Source of the DNA: Comamonas sp. KCTC 72670
Lineage (GTDB): Bacteria; Myxococcota; Myxococcia; Myxococcales; Myxococcaceae
DNA length: 64,000 bases
Direction: 5' to 3'
Assembly (NCBI GenBank): GCA_014656495.1
Contig: BNCN01000008.1
Span: 186,001-250,000 of the forward strand
In this document: positions 55,738 to 64,000 of the stretch, piece after piece
Numbering within the stretch: the stretch's first letter is position 1
Layout of the letters: each line of letters opens with the position of its first letter
The notes under the pieces: model-generated
Told to the model about the DNA's origin: nothing
The model's input: the letters and a program-made list of their open reading frames with translations, nothing else
The model's database searches: none
Translations under genes and position numbers: made by a program

Positions 55738-56529
55738 TCACCCCAGCAGCCAGTGCATGGCGGTGGGGAGCCTGCGCTGCCAGTCCCGCTCGTGGTGCTC
55801 GCCGTGAGGGTCCAGCACCAGCGCCAGCTCGTGGTCCGCGTAGCCCAGCCGCTGGAGGTGCTCGTAGAAGGCGCGCGTGGACTCGCCGTAGTAGACGGGC
55901 ACGCCGCTGGCGTCCGTGTACTCGTTCGCGCCCGCGTCCAGGTAGATGCGCGTCCAGCGGCGGCTGTGGGCGCCCCACGCGCCGAACAGCTGGCTGGCGC
56001 CCCACGTCACGGTGGGCGACAGCGCGCCGATGCGGCCGAACACGTCCGGATAGCGGCAGCCGAGGTAGAGCGAAATCAGCCCGCCCAGCGACGAGCCCAT
56101 GGCCCCCGTCCATTCCGCGCCCGGGCGGGTGCGGTAGGTGCGGTCCACCAGCGGCTTGAGGTGCTCCACGAGGAAGCGCCCGTAGGCCTTGCCGCGCGCC
56201 TGCATCCGCATGCGCGGCTCGTCCCAGGGAGAATAGTCGTGCACCCGGCCCGCGCCCGAGTCCACCGCGACGATGATCCACGGCTCCAGGTGCCCCGCGT
56301 CCACGCCGTGCTCCAGCGCGACGTTGGCGCACCAGGTGTCGAAGAGCGCGGATTCGGGGTGGGCGAAGACGTTCTGCCCGTCATGCATGTAGAGCACCGG
56401 GAACCGGTGGCCCGGCAGCGCGTCGTATGCGTGAGGGGTGTAGACGCGCACGGTGCGCGCGAAGCCCTCGGGAGGGGAGGGAAGGTCTCGGACGATGTGG
56501 ACGTGGCCCATGGAACCGGTGGGCAGCAT
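55738..56529 (-). CDS. Esterase family (Fes-like alpha/beta hydrolase)
   Basis: A 263-residue alpha/beta hydrolase of the putative-esterase (Fes/IroE/antigen-85-like) group. The opening YTPHAYDALPGHRFPVLYMHDGQNVF is characteristic, the nucleophile is Ser in TGAMGSSLGGLISLY, and the catalytic His is near HGEHHERDW. It has no clear signal peptide, so it is probably cytoplasmic. Substrates in the family include enterobactin-type esters. The first Met is used; a Met six codons later is also possible. It precedes the DUF2378 gene in an operon. Confidence 0.83.
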   Translation of the reverse strand: MLPTGSMGHVHIVRDLPSPPEGFARTVRVYTPHAYDALPGHRFPVLYMHDGQNVFAHPESALFDTWCANVALEHGVDAGHLEPWIIVAVDSGAGRVHDYSPWDEPRMRMQARGKAYGRFLVEHLKPLVDRTYRTRPGAEWTGAMGSSLGGLISLYLGCRYPDVFGRIGALSPTVTWGASQLFGAWGAHSRRWTRIYLDAGANEYTDASGVPVYYGESTRAFYEHLQRLGYADHELALVLDPHGEHHERDWQRRLPTAMHWLLG

Positions 56530-56641
56530 AGCGGAGGGGCCTCAGGGCCGGGAGCCGCTGGCCCCTCGCGTGCACACGGCGAACGATTGCCGCGGGGTGT
56601 TCCCATTCGGCATGAATAGCTGGTTATTCTGGAGTCCCCTC

Positions 56642-56833
56642 ATGGAGCTGGAACACCCGCATCTGGCGGTCCTGCTGCTCACCACCGAGTCCGACCTGCG
56701 CGACGCGCGCGAGGCCTTGGATGGCAGTGAGGAGTCGCGTCTGCGCTACGAAGCCGCGCAGAGCCGTGCGGAGGCCGCGTACTTCCTCGCCTGGGATTTG
56801 CTCGAGGTGGACCCGCGGCTGGGACGCGCCTGA
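56642..56833 (+). CDS. Small acidic helical protein
   Basis: A 63-residue protein starting MELEHPHLAVLLL, then an acidic helix rich in Glu, Ala and Arg (ALDGSEESRLRYEAAQSRA). GGAG lies six bases before the ATG. It lacks a signal peptide or Cys. No family is recognised. A strong hairpin follows, and then the barrel operon. Confidence 0.55.
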   Translation: MELEHPHLAVLLLTTESDLRDAREALDGSEESRLRYEAAQSRAEAAYFLAWDLLEVDPRLGRA

Positions 56834-56839
56834 GCCTCG

Positions 56840-56888
56840 CGTCGTCCGCGTCCAGGCCCTGGACGGCCAGCCCGCGACGCGGACGGCG
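56840..56888 (+). terminator. 13-bp hairpin between the small gene and the barrel operon
   Basis: CGTCGTCCGCGTC and GACGCGGACGGCG pair over 13 positions with one G-T; the loop can pair further. It lies 29 bases before the barrel start. It could end the small gene transcript, or, if transcription reads through, act as an attenuator or stabilising stem for the operon message. Confidence 0.5.
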
Positions 56889-56916
56889 GAGGCGCAGGGC
56901 TCACCTGTAGGGAAGC

Positions 56917-59055
56917 GTGGTCTCGGATGTGCACAGGGCGCACGGCGTGCGTCGGGTGCTCGGAGTGGGATGGTGGTTGGGGTGGTGGCTGGCGTGGGCG
57001 TCGCCCGTGCGCGCCGCGCCGTATGAGGTGGAGCCCGAGGCGGCGGGCGCGCAGGACCTGCTCGCGTTGGTGGAGGAGGGCGCCATCTCCGCCGAGACGC
57101 TCTCCGCGCTGCTCGCCTTGCGGCGCACGGGGGTGGACCCGGGGCTGGCGACACGCGCCACGCTGTATGCGCTGCCGGGGCTGACGTACTCGGACGTGGA
57201 CGCGGTGCTGCGCACGCGCGGCGAAGGCAGCGCCGTGGGGGGACGCCTGAGGGGGGCGTTGACGGAGGCCACGTCACGGCGGCTCGCGCCGTTTCTCGAC
57301 GCGCGAAGGTCCGGACGGTTGTCGGGTGACGCGCGGTTGATGATGGCGTTCTCGGCCTCGGATGGACTGCCACCGCCGTTCGCCTTGCAGGTGCGCGCGG
57401 GGGGCGTGGCGAACCTTCGCGTGGGGTTGCTGGCGACGCTCGCGCGGCGGAGCCTGGGGCCCTTGCGGCGGGACGCGCGGCGGCGGGCCTTCGTGGTGGA
57501 TGCGCCCGGGACGCAGGTGCAGTTGCCGAAGCTGTATGTGCAGTGGACGGGTGAGCGCGCCACGGTGCTGGCGGGCGCGTACCGGCTCGGCTTCGGCCAG
57601 CGGCTCACGTTGGACACCACGGCGCTGCCTTCTCCGGACGGCTTCGTCCCCGATGATGGCGTGCGGCCGCCCTCGGGGTTGGAGCGGGAGTGTCTCGTGG
57701 GAGGTGACGGCTGTGCGCCCGAGGCGCGCCTGTCCGACGTCACGCCGGACTTTCGCTGGGATGAGAGCTTTCGGGGCGTGGCGGGCACGGTGCGAGGTCC
57801 GCTGGGTCGGGACGCGACGCTGTCGCTCACGGGCTTCGCGTCGTACCAGTCCCGGGCGCTGCCTCGGCACGCCGTGCTGGACCGTTCGCTGTGTCCGTCG
57901 CCAGCTGGGCGGGGCGGGTGCAAGGCGCCAGATGTCTGGGTTTCGGTGCCCGGCCAGCGCGAGCAGAAGCTTTCGGCGCGGACGCTTCCCAATGCCTTTC
58001 ATGAGTGGGCGGGGGGCGGCAACGCGACGCTGGCCTCGTCCTCGCGGAGCCACGTGGGCGTGACGGGCTGGGCGGCCAGGCCGGCGTGGGGGCATGACGG
58101 CGCGCCGCTCGATTTCCAACCCAATGCCCGCTATCCGGCGGGCGGCGCTTTCGGGGCGTTGGGGCTCGACGCCGCGTGGGGGCGCGGCCCGGTGGACCTC
58201 TTCTTCGAGGGCTCGCGGAGCTTCGACGCCGCGCCCGGTGGCGGTGGCGGCCTGGGCGTGTTGCAGCGCACCGTGCTCTCCGGCGCGGCGCGCGAGCTGG
58301 AGCTGTCCTTCCGTTACTACGGGCGGGGCTTCGCCAACCCCTACAGCGGTGCGCCGTCCGGCCCGGATTCCCTGGAGGGCTTGCGCGTGCGCAACGAGCT
58401 GGGCACCCGGGTGCGCTTTCTTCAGCGGGAGGAGGGCGCGTGGCGGCTGCGGGGGCAGGTGGATGCGTGGATGTTGCCCTCGGACGGGGCGGTGCCGGGG
58501 AGCGCGGGCACGCTTCATGCGCGGGCCTCCGCGCGCGGAGACCTGCTCGCGTGGCCGCGCTTCCAGCCGTCACTCCAGTTGGAGTGGCGTGACAGCGGCG
58601 TGGGCGGGACGGGCGCGTGCGGGGACGAGGCCGCCCTGGAGCCAGACGCCCTGGGCCTGTGCGTCAGCGCGCGGCAGGGTGTCATCGCCCGCGTGCGCTC
58701 GGACGTCGTGGAGGGCTTGTCAGTCGCGCTGCAGTATGGACACGCGCGGGTGCGGACGCCCGAGGCGCGAGGCTTCCGTCACGACGCGCTCGCCGTGTTC
58801 GACGTGCGCCTCCAGCCCGCGCGGGCGCTGCGGCTGCACGGGCGGCTGGTGTGGAAGGACGAGGACCTCTCCGAGCGCAGCCGCCTCCGGCAGGAGCTGC
58901 GGGCCGCGCTCGATGTGGCCTGGGCGGTGTCGGGCGTCATGTCGGCGCGTGCCCGGTACGCGTGGGTGCGGGACCTCAAGGACGCCAGCGTTGCGCGCGT
59001 CCCTCCGGATCCGCCGCGCCATCTCTTCCAGGTGGAGTGGGAGACACGTTTTTGA
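56917..59055 (+). CDS. Outer-membrane barrel-like protein with N-terminal helix-hairpin-helix
   Basis: A 712-residue exported protein. Signal peptide to about residue 33 (GWWLGWWLAWASPVRA). Residues ~46-101 are helical and contain a helix-hairpin-helix-like unit (LYALPGLTYSDVDAVLRTR) of the type seen in ComEA DNA-binding proteins. The remaining ~580 residues alternate polar and hydrophobic residues, rich in Gly, Arg and aromatic ends, and finish in QVEWETRF, a terminal-Phe beta-signal. This suits an outer-membrane beta-barrel. GTG start with AGGGAA upstream; other GTGs nearby are possible. It precedes the lamin-tail lipoprotein gene by 5 bases. A role in binding or passing DNA is inferred from the HhH unit and the nuclease at the operon end. 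Confidence 0.65.
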   Translation: MVSDVHRAHGVRRVLGVGWWLGWWLAWASPVRAAPYEVEPEAAGAQDLLALVEEGAISAETLSALLALRRTGVDPGLATRATLYALPGLTYSDVDAVLRTRGEGSAVGGRLRGALTEATSRRLAPFLDARRSGRLSGDARLMMAFSASDGLPPPFALQVRAGGVANLRVGLLATLARRSLGPLRRDARRRAFVVDAPGTQVQLPKLYVQWTGERATVLAGAYRLGFGQRLTLDTTALPSPDGFVPDDGVRPPSGLERECLVGGDGCAPEARLSDVTPDFRWDESFRGVAGTVRGPLGRDATLSLTGFASYQSRALPRHAVLDRSLCPSPAGRGGCKAPDVWVSVPGQREQKLSARTLPNAFHEWAGGGNATLASSSRSHVGVTGWAARPAWGHDGAPLDFQPNARYPAGGAFGALGLDAAWGRGPVDLFFEGSRSFDAAPGGGGGLGVLQRTVLSGAARELELSFRYYGRGFANPYSGAPSGPDSLEGLRVRNELGTRVRFLQREEGAWRLRGQVDAWMLPSDGAVPGSAGTLHARASARGDLLAWPRFQPSLQLEWRDSGVGGTGACGDEAALEPDALGLCVSARQGVIARVRSDVVEGLSVALQYGHARVRTPEARGFRHDALAVFDVRLQPARALRLHGRLVWKDEDLSERSRLRQELRAALDVAWAVSGVMSARARYAWVRDLKDASVARVPPDPPRHLFQVEWETRF

Positions 59056-59060
59056 AGGCG

Positions 59061-60890
59061 ATGAACACGAGGGGGCAGGACATGGTGGGGTGGTGCAGGT
59101 GGGTGTCTTGGGGATGGGTGTTGGGGTTGGCGGGCGCGTGGGCGTGTGGAGGCACCTCGCTGGAGGACGGAGCGGACGCGGCGTGCGCGGGGCTGTTGCC
59201 GGGGGACCTGGTCATCACCGAGTACCTCAACGACCCGGTGGGGACGGACACGGGGCAGGAGTACGTGGAGCTGCACAACCCCACGCGCCTCGCGGTGGAC
59301 CTGCTCGGGCTGACGCTCTTCACGGCTCGCTCGGATGGCTCGCAGGAGCGCGCGTACCTCTTCACCGAGTCCCTGATGGTGGAGCCTGGTGGCTACGTGG
59401 TGCTGGGCGATGTGCGGGAGGGGACGGTGCCCGCGCATGTGGACCACGCGTATGGCGATGGATTGGGTGCCCTGGGGAACGCGTCGGGACGGCTGGGCGT
59501 GCGGTGTGGTGAGCGCCTGCTGGATGAAGTCCAGCTCTCCGCGCCCGCGAAGAGCGGCGTGTCCCGCATCTACGACGGCCGGTGGGTGCCGGACGTGGCG
59601 GGCAACGATGACGTGTCGCGTTGGTGCGACACGCCGGACGCGGGGACGACGGGGCCCTTCCGGGGCAGCCCCGGTGCCGCGAACGCGCCGTGTGGCCCGG
59701 TGGGGGATGGCGGGGTCTCCCCGGATGGGGGGAGCGGAGAGTCCTGCATGGTCGGGGGAGACGGTGGCGCGAGGCCCGTGGTGCGTCCTCGTCCTGGTGA
59801 CCTGGTCATCACCGAGGTGATGGCCAACCCTCGGGGCGACGACACGGTGGGGGAGTGGGTGGAGTTGCTGGCCACGGCGCCCGTGGACCTCAACGGGGTG
59901 ACGCTGGTCGCGGAGGCGGGAGAGGCGGCCTTGGCGGGGCCTGGGTGTCTGTCACTGGCCGCAGGTGAGTACGCGGTGGTGGCCCGCCGCGCCGACGCGG
60001 CGCTCAATGGGGGACTGCCACCGCCGGTGGCCACCTTTGGCATGGACCTGCGCAACGCGGGCGGGCGGCTCCAGGTGCGGGTGGGGGCGGAGGTGGTGGA
60101 CTCCATCGATTACGGGCCCGCCGTGGATGGCGTGGCCACGCAGGTGTCCGCGCCGCTGGCCACCGCCGCTCACAACGATGCGGTGTCGGCGTGGTGTCCG
60201 GCCGTCGCGCCCTATGGCACGCGAGGCAACCTGGGAACACCGGGCGGGGCGAACCGCGTGTGCGGCGAGGACGGGCCGGACGCGGGTGCGGGTGACGCGG
60301 GCACGCCGGATGCGGGCGCGGATGCGGGGACCGGGGTCGCCGAGTGTATCGACCGGACCACGGGCCGGGCCCGCGCCCGGAGGACGCCCACGGTGGGCTC
60401 GGTGGTCCTCACCGAGTTCATGGCGGACCCGAGCGCGGTGGCCGACGCCACGGGGGAGTGGGTCGAGGTGCTCGCGCTGCGCGACGTGGACCTCAACGGC
60501 GTTGCTCTCTCCAACGAGAGCGGGAGCCAGTCGACGTTCGAGTCGCCGCTGTGTCTGGCCGTGAGGGCGGGCGGCCGGGCCGTGCTGGCGCGCAGCGAGG
60601 ATGCGAGCCTCAACGGCGGCCTGCCCGCGGTGCTGAGCACCTTCTCCTTCAACCTGGCCAACACCGCTGGCAACCGGAAGCTCCAGCTCTCGGTGGCCGA
60701 GCGCGTCCTCGACGTCGTGTCGTGGACCGGCGCGGCGGTGCCGGGCGTGTCGTCGCAACTGGACCCCAGCCGCAGCGACCCACAGCGGAATGACTGGCCC
60801 GGGAGCTTCTGTCCCACGCCGCCGTCGGCGCGTTACGGCCGCGGCGACCGGGGCACGCCGGGAGGGGAGAACCGCCCATGCGCGCTCTGA
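59061..60890 (+). CDS. Lipoprotein with three lamin-tail domains (LTD)
   Basis: A 609-residue lipoprotein. The signal ends in GLAGAWAC. Three domains of about 130-150 residues repeat the LTD pattern: GDLVITEYLNDP(x)GTDTGQEYVEL, GDLVITEVMANPRGDDTVGEWVELL and GSVVLTEFMADPSAVADATGEWVEVL, each followed by an Asn-Gly-Val turn (DLNGVTLV). Asp/Gly/Ala-rich linkers of PDAGAG type join them. LTDs are immunoglobulin-like folds, frequent beside nucleases or phosphatases in bacterial surface proteins and thought to bind nucleic acid or other partners. The ATG lies 5 bases after the barrel stop; another ATG 21 bases later has a stronger GGGGGCAGGAC. Its end overlaps the start of the nuclease gene by 13 bases. 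Confidence 0.83.
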   Translation: MNTRGQDMVGWCRWVSWGWVLGLAGAWACGGTSLEDGADAACAGLLPGDLVITEYLNDPVGTDTGQEYVELHNPTRLAVDLLGLTLFTARSDGSQERAYLFTESLMVEPGGYVVLGDVREGTVPAHVDHAYGDGLGALGNASGRLGVRCGERLLDEVQLSAPAKSGVSRIYDGRWVPDVAGNDDVSRWCDTPDAGTTGPFRGSPGAANAPCGPVGDGGVSPDGGSGESCMVGGDGGARPVVRPRPGDLVITEVMANPRGDDTVGEWVELLATAPVDLNGVTLVAEAGEAALAGPGCLSLAAGEYAVVARRADAALNGGLPPPVATFGMDLRNAGGRLQVRVGAEVVDSIDYGPAVDGVATQVSAPLATAAHNDAVSAWCPAVAPYGTRGNLGTPGGANRVCGEDGPDAGAGDAGTPDAGADAGTGVAECIDRTTGRARARRTPTVGSVVLTEFMADPSAVADATGEWVEVLALRDVDLNGVALSNESGSQSTFESPLCLAVRAGGRAVLARSEDASLNGGLPAVLSTFSFNLANTAGNRKLQLSVAERVLDVVSWTGAAVPGVSSQLDPSRSDPQRNDWPGSFCPTPPSARYGRGDRGTPGGENRPCAL

Positions 60891-61378
60891 GGGACGGGGC
60901 GTTGATGGCGTGCGCCGTGCTGGCGGGCCTGCTCGGTGCTTGTGGTGGAGACGCGGGGGCTTCGTGTGGGCCCACCTCGGCGCGAGTCGCGCAGGTGCTG
61001 GATGGGGACACCGTCGTCCTGGAGGGCGGTGAGCGCGTCCGGTATCTGCTGGCCGACACTCCGGAGCGCACGGGCGCGGGGGGCGACTGCTTCGGCCCGG
61101 AGGCGTATGCGTTCAACCGGGGGCTCGTCGAGGGCCGGCGGGTGACGCTTGAATACGGCGAGGCGTGTGAGGACCGCTTCGGCCGGCTGCTCGCGTACGT
61201 GTCCGTGGAGGGCCGGGAGGTGAACACGCTGTTGGTGGAGCGGGGCCATGCCTGCGTCCTCCATGTGCCTCCCGCGGGACGCTCACGGCGCGCCGAGTTC
61301 GAATCGTTGCAGGCGCGGGCCCGCCTGGAGGGACGGGGCATCTGGGGCGCATGCACCCCGGTGCCCTGCCTGCGATGA
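60878..61378 (+). CDS. Staphylococcal-nuclease-type lipoprotein
   Basis: A 166-residue lipoprotein thermonuclease. Signal and lipobox AGLLGACGG (Cys at about 22). SNase core: VAQVLDGDTVVLEGGERVRYLLADTPE (with the Arg and Glu of the active site) and EDRFGRLLAYV (second catalytic Arg); the closing LEGRGIWGAC is typical. Retention of these residues predicts Ca-dependent hydrolysis of DNA and RNA at the cell surface. Its start overlaps the end of the LTD gene, so it is translationally coupled. Barrel, LTD protein and nuclease thus form one operon. Confidence 0.9.
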   Translation: MRALRDGALMACAVLAGLLGACGGDAGASCGPTSARVAQVLDGDTVVLEGGERVRYLLADTPERTGAGGDCFGPEAYAFNRGLVEGRRVTLEYGEACEDRFGRLLAYVSVEGREVNTLLVERGHACVLHVPPAGRSRRAEFESLQARARLEGRGIWGACTPVPCLR

Positions 61379-61589
61379 GTCGCCTGACGAACAAGGCGCT
61401 GGCGCGGCAGGCCCTTCCGCGAGGCAACACCCGAGCCAAGGTTGTCCTCGGGCAGCCCGGCCCAGGCCCGGGGTGTATCCCAGTGGTAGCATCCACGCTC
61501 ATCCCGCTTCGTCTGAAGAAGCGGGCGTACCTGGCCGGGGGGCTGGAGATGAACAGGCCCGCGCAGTCACCGTCCACGAAGGCGCTCGC

Positions 61590-63863
61590 ATGAGTCCAGG
61601 CAGCCCGCCACCACGCACGCTCCCGGACCTGCTCGAGTCCCTCCGGGAGGATATTGCCCGGCGCTGGCGGGCGGGCGTGGGCACCGTGCTCGGGGCCCTC
61701 CTGCCTCCAGAGCGCGTGCATCCGGTGGGGATGCGGAAGCTGGTGGCCGAGCTGGGCGCGGTGATGCGAAGCGACTCCGCGGACGAGCGGCTGTCCCATG
61801 CGCGCGCCCTGGGGCGTGAGCATGGGCGGGAGCGCTCCCTCGCGGGCTTCAGCATGCGCGCGCTGGTGCTCGAATACGGTGTGCTGCGAAGCGCCATCTA
61901 CGACAGCCTGGAGGCGGCGGGATGGAACCCGGGGCTGGCGGAGCTGCGCGCCTTGAACCAGGTGTTGGACATCGGGCTCGAGGAAGCGGTGGGGCAGTCC
62001 TCCTGGGAGGACGAGTGTGGGCCAGGCGGCTGGCTTCATGGGCTGCTCGACCACGCACCGACGGTGGTCTACGCGAAGGACACGGCGGGCCGGTATCTCT
62101 ATGTGAACCACGGCTTCGAGAAGGCGTCCGGCTGGCTCCGGCGCGACGTGGTGGGCCGCACGGACCATGAGCTGTTCAGCGCGGAGGTGGCCGAGGTCTT
62201 CTCGAGCAATGACAGGCACGTTCTTGCCACCGGCCAGCAGCTCACCACCGATGAATACGTGCCCCTGCCTGACGGCGTGCACGTGTTCCAGACGCTCAAG
62301 TTCCCCCTGCCGGACGCACAGGGCCGGGTCATGGGCGTGTGTGGTTTCTCCACGGACTTCACGGAGTCGAAGCGGCTGGAGCGCGAGCGGGACGAGGCCC
62401 GCGAGCACCTGCGCCGCATCGTCACGCAGTTGCCTGTCGTCCTCTGGGCCACGGACGCGCAGGGCGTCATCACCCTCTTCGAGGGCGAGCGGCTGCGCGC
62501 GCTGGGGTTGGAGCGGGGGGCGTACGTGGGCCGCTCCGCCTTCGACGTGTACCGGGACCGCCCGGACCTGCTGGCCGCCACGACGCGCGCCCAGGAGGGC
62601 GAATCCTTCATCCTGGAAGTGGAGATGAACGGGGCCTGGTTCATGACGGGCGTGTCCCCTGTCATCGGCCCCGACGGCAACGTGATGAGCGTGGCGGGGG
62701 TGTCACTGGACATCTCCGCGCGGCGCCGCGCGGAGGAGGTGCTGCGCCAGTCGGAGATGCGCTACCGGCTGGCCACGCTGGCGACGAGCGACGTCATCTA
62801 CGACTGGGACCTGGCCACGGGGGACATCGAATGGAGCGAGCTGGCCGCCGTGCAGTTCCGGCTGTCCGCCGAGGAGGCGGCGCTCAACGTCGACGCGTGG
62901 AGCGCCCGCATCCATCCAGAGGACCGGGAGCGCGTGGCGTTGGACATCCAGATGGTCATCGACCAGGGCTCGGCGCATTGGACGGACGAGTACCGCTTCC
63001 TGCGAGGGGATGGGAGCTGGGCCGTCATCGCCGACCGGGGGCAGGTGGTGCGTGACGCGGACGGCCGCGCGGTGCGCATGGTGGGCGCCATGCAGGACAT
63101 CTCCGAGCAGCGGGCCACCGAGCAGGAGGCGAAGCGGCGGGCGGAGTTCGAGCAGCTCCTCATCGGCATCGTCAGCCATGACCTGCGCAACCCCCTCTCC
63201 GCCATCAGCATGGCCGCCACCGCGCTGCTCCGGCGGGAAGGCCAGGATGAGCGGCAGCGCAAGGCGCTGGGCCGCATCCTCTCCAGCGCGGGGCGCGCCT
63301 CGCGCATGCTCAGGGATTTGCTCGACTTCACCCAGGCCCGCCTGGGCGGCGGCATCCCCATGGAGCCCCGGTGGGTGGACCTGCACGCGCTGACGCGGCA
63401 CGTGGTGGAGGAGGTCCGGCTCGCCCGGCCGGAGCGGACGCTGGAGTTCGAGTGCCGGGGGGATGGCCACGGCATGTGGGACCCGGACCGGCTGGCGCAG
63501 GTCATCACCAACCTGGTGAACAACGCGCTCAGCTACAGCCCGGAGCGCGGCGTGGTGTGTGTCCGCACGCGCGGCCTGCGCGACAGCGTCGTGCTGACGG
63601 TGCACAACTCCGGAGCGCCCATTGACCCGGAGCTGCGGCTCCGCATGTTCGAGCCCATGAAGCGCGCCGAGCACAAGGGCGCGCGGGGGGGCTTGGGGCT
63701 GGGCCTCTTCATCGTGAAGCACATCGTCGACGCCCACGGTGGGGTCATCCGCCTCCACTCCTCCGCGCATGACGGGACGACCTTCCTGGTGCGCCTGCCC
63801 CGGGGGACGCCCCCTCCCGCCTCTGACGCCGAGCCCCTTGCTCCAGGAGACGAGCCCGGCTAG
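61590..63863 (+). CDS. Multi-PAS sensor histidine kinase
   Basis: A 757-residue soluble sensor kinase. An N-terminal helical RsbRD-like domain (about 10-140) is followed by three PAS domains (about 150-265, 275-385 and 390-515, the last with the PAC motif WSARIHPEDRERV). HisKA: phosphoacceptor His530 in IVSHDLRNPLSAI. HATPase_c: N-box NLVNNALSYSP and G-boxes GGLGLGLFIVKHIV. No transmembrane helices, so it senses an intracellular signal, perhaps by heme or flavin in a PAS. No response regulator is adjacent (an orphan, common in myxobacteria). The ATG has GAAGG upstream; an extension of the open frame overlaps the nuclease gene and is unlikely. Confidence 0.9.
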   Translation: MSPGSPPPRTLPDLLESLREDIARRWRAGVGTVLGALLPPERVHPVGMRKLVAELGAVMRSDSADERLSHARALGREHGRERSLAGFSMRALVLEYGVLRSAIYDSLEAAGWNPGLAELRALNQVLDIGLEEAVGQSSWEDECGPGGWLHGLLDHAPTVVYAKDTAGRYLYVNHGFEKASGWLRRDVVGRTDHELFSAEVAEVFSSNDRHVLATGQQLTTDEYVPLPDGVHVFQTLKFPLPDAQGRVMGVCGFSTDFTESKRLERERDEAREHLRRIVTQLPVVLWATDAQGVITLFEGERLRALGLERGAYVGRSAFDVYRDRPDLLAATTRAQEGESFILEVEMNGAWFMTGVSPVIGPDGNVMSVAGVSLDISARRRAEEVLRQSEMRYRLATLATSDVIYDWDLATGDIEWSELAAVQFRLSAEEAALNVDAWSARIHPEDRERVALDIQMVIDQGSAHWTDEYRFLRGDGSWAVIADRGQVVRDADGRAVRMVGAMQDISEQRATEQEAKRRAEFEQLLIGIVSHDLRNPLSAISMAATALLRREGQDERQRKALGRILSSAGRASRMLRDLLDFTQARLGGGIPMEPRWVDLHALTRHVVEEVRLARPERTLEFECRGDGHGMWDPDRLAQVITNLVNNALSYSPERGVVCVRTRGLRDSVVLTVHNSGAPIDPELRLRMFEPMKRAEHKGARGGLGLGLFIVKHIVDAHGGVIRLHSSAHDGTTFLVRLPRGTPPPASDAEPLAPGDEPG

Positions 63864-63902
63864 CACTGGGTCCGTGGTGACACGTCTTCCCTGGAGGGTT
63901 TC

Positions 63903-64000
63903 ATGAAGAAGGTCCTCATCGGATTGGGCATCGGCTGTGGTGTCTTCATCCTGGCGGGCATTGGCCTGGTGTTGGCGGGTGGCATCTGGGCCAAGAACAC
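63903..64000 (+). CDS. Small membrane or exported protein, 5' part (cut by window end)
   Basis: ATG with GGAGGGTTTC upstream. The first 32 residues begin MKKVLIGLGIGCGVFILAGI, a single hydrophobic segment that could be a signal peptide or membrane anchor. The rest lies outside the window, so nothing more can be said. It follows the sensor kinase by 39 bases in the same direction. Confidence 0.6.
   Translation, partial: MKKVLIGLGIGCGVFILAGIGLVLAGGIWAKN

Overview
The window is high-GC (roughly 70%), densely coded DNA with strong G/C preference at third codon positions. Its gene content points to a fruiting myxobacterium of the Myxococcus/Corallococcus/Pyxidicoccus group: a DUF2378 (TIGR02265) protein, a family I know only from Myxococcales; a Ser/Thr kinase with a C-terminal PEGA domain; a M57 (HEIGH-type) lipoprotein protease; many lipoproteins; and an unusually large multidomain DNA enzyme. 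No rRNA, tRNA, CRISPR array or intact insertion sequence was seen. I count 50 protein genes, the first and last cut by the window ends, plus inverted repeats that behave as terminators or candidate operators.

Layout. 1-10.9 kb: the 3' part of an RND efflux pump, a divergent GH77 glucanotransferase, an AMIN-like lipoprotein, an aminotransferase, a nucleotide-transporter-like membrane protein, a Tat-exported NAD-binding protein and an unknown lipoprotein. 10.9-12 kb is gene-poor. 12-16.9 kb holds one 1643-residue ORF fusing topoisomerase III to RecQ helicase. 17-28.5 kb: metallo-hydrolase, cardiolipin-synthase-like enzyme, M57 protease, DUF5335, a ClpX-like ATPase without zinc domain, trehalose-forming TreZ, a secreted discoidin-type protein and an M20 peptidase. 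28.5-33.4 kb (minus strand) is a compact cluster I read as a RiPP-type pathway: two JmjC/cupin proteins, a 47-residue precursor-like peptide ending in a two-Cys core, and a LanM-like dehydratase/kinase protein with no cyclase. 33.4-43.5 kb: GST, M23-like protein, two HEAT-repeat proteins, a Ser/Thr kinase, an ABC exporter pair, a phosphoesterase closely resembling eukaryotic RNA lariat debranching enzyme, and a MocR regulator divergent from a cupin. 44.2-45.4 kb: a lipoprotein nuclease toxin with its SUKH immunity protein, of lower GC than its surroundings. 46-56.8 kb: EttA, cell-wall enzymes, HtpX, a porin, an ATP-grasp enzyme, DUF2378 and an esterase. 56.9-61.4 kb: a likely operon for cell-surface DNA handling (HhH-containing beta-barrel, triple lamin-tail lipoprotein, staphylococcal-nuclease lipoprotein), followed by a PAS sensor kinase.

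The strongest candidates for something new are the RiPP-like cluster, the topoisomerase III-RecQ fusion, the bacterial Dbr1-like enzyme and the barrel/lamin-tail/nuclease operon. All functions are inferred from sequence reading; no database search was run.
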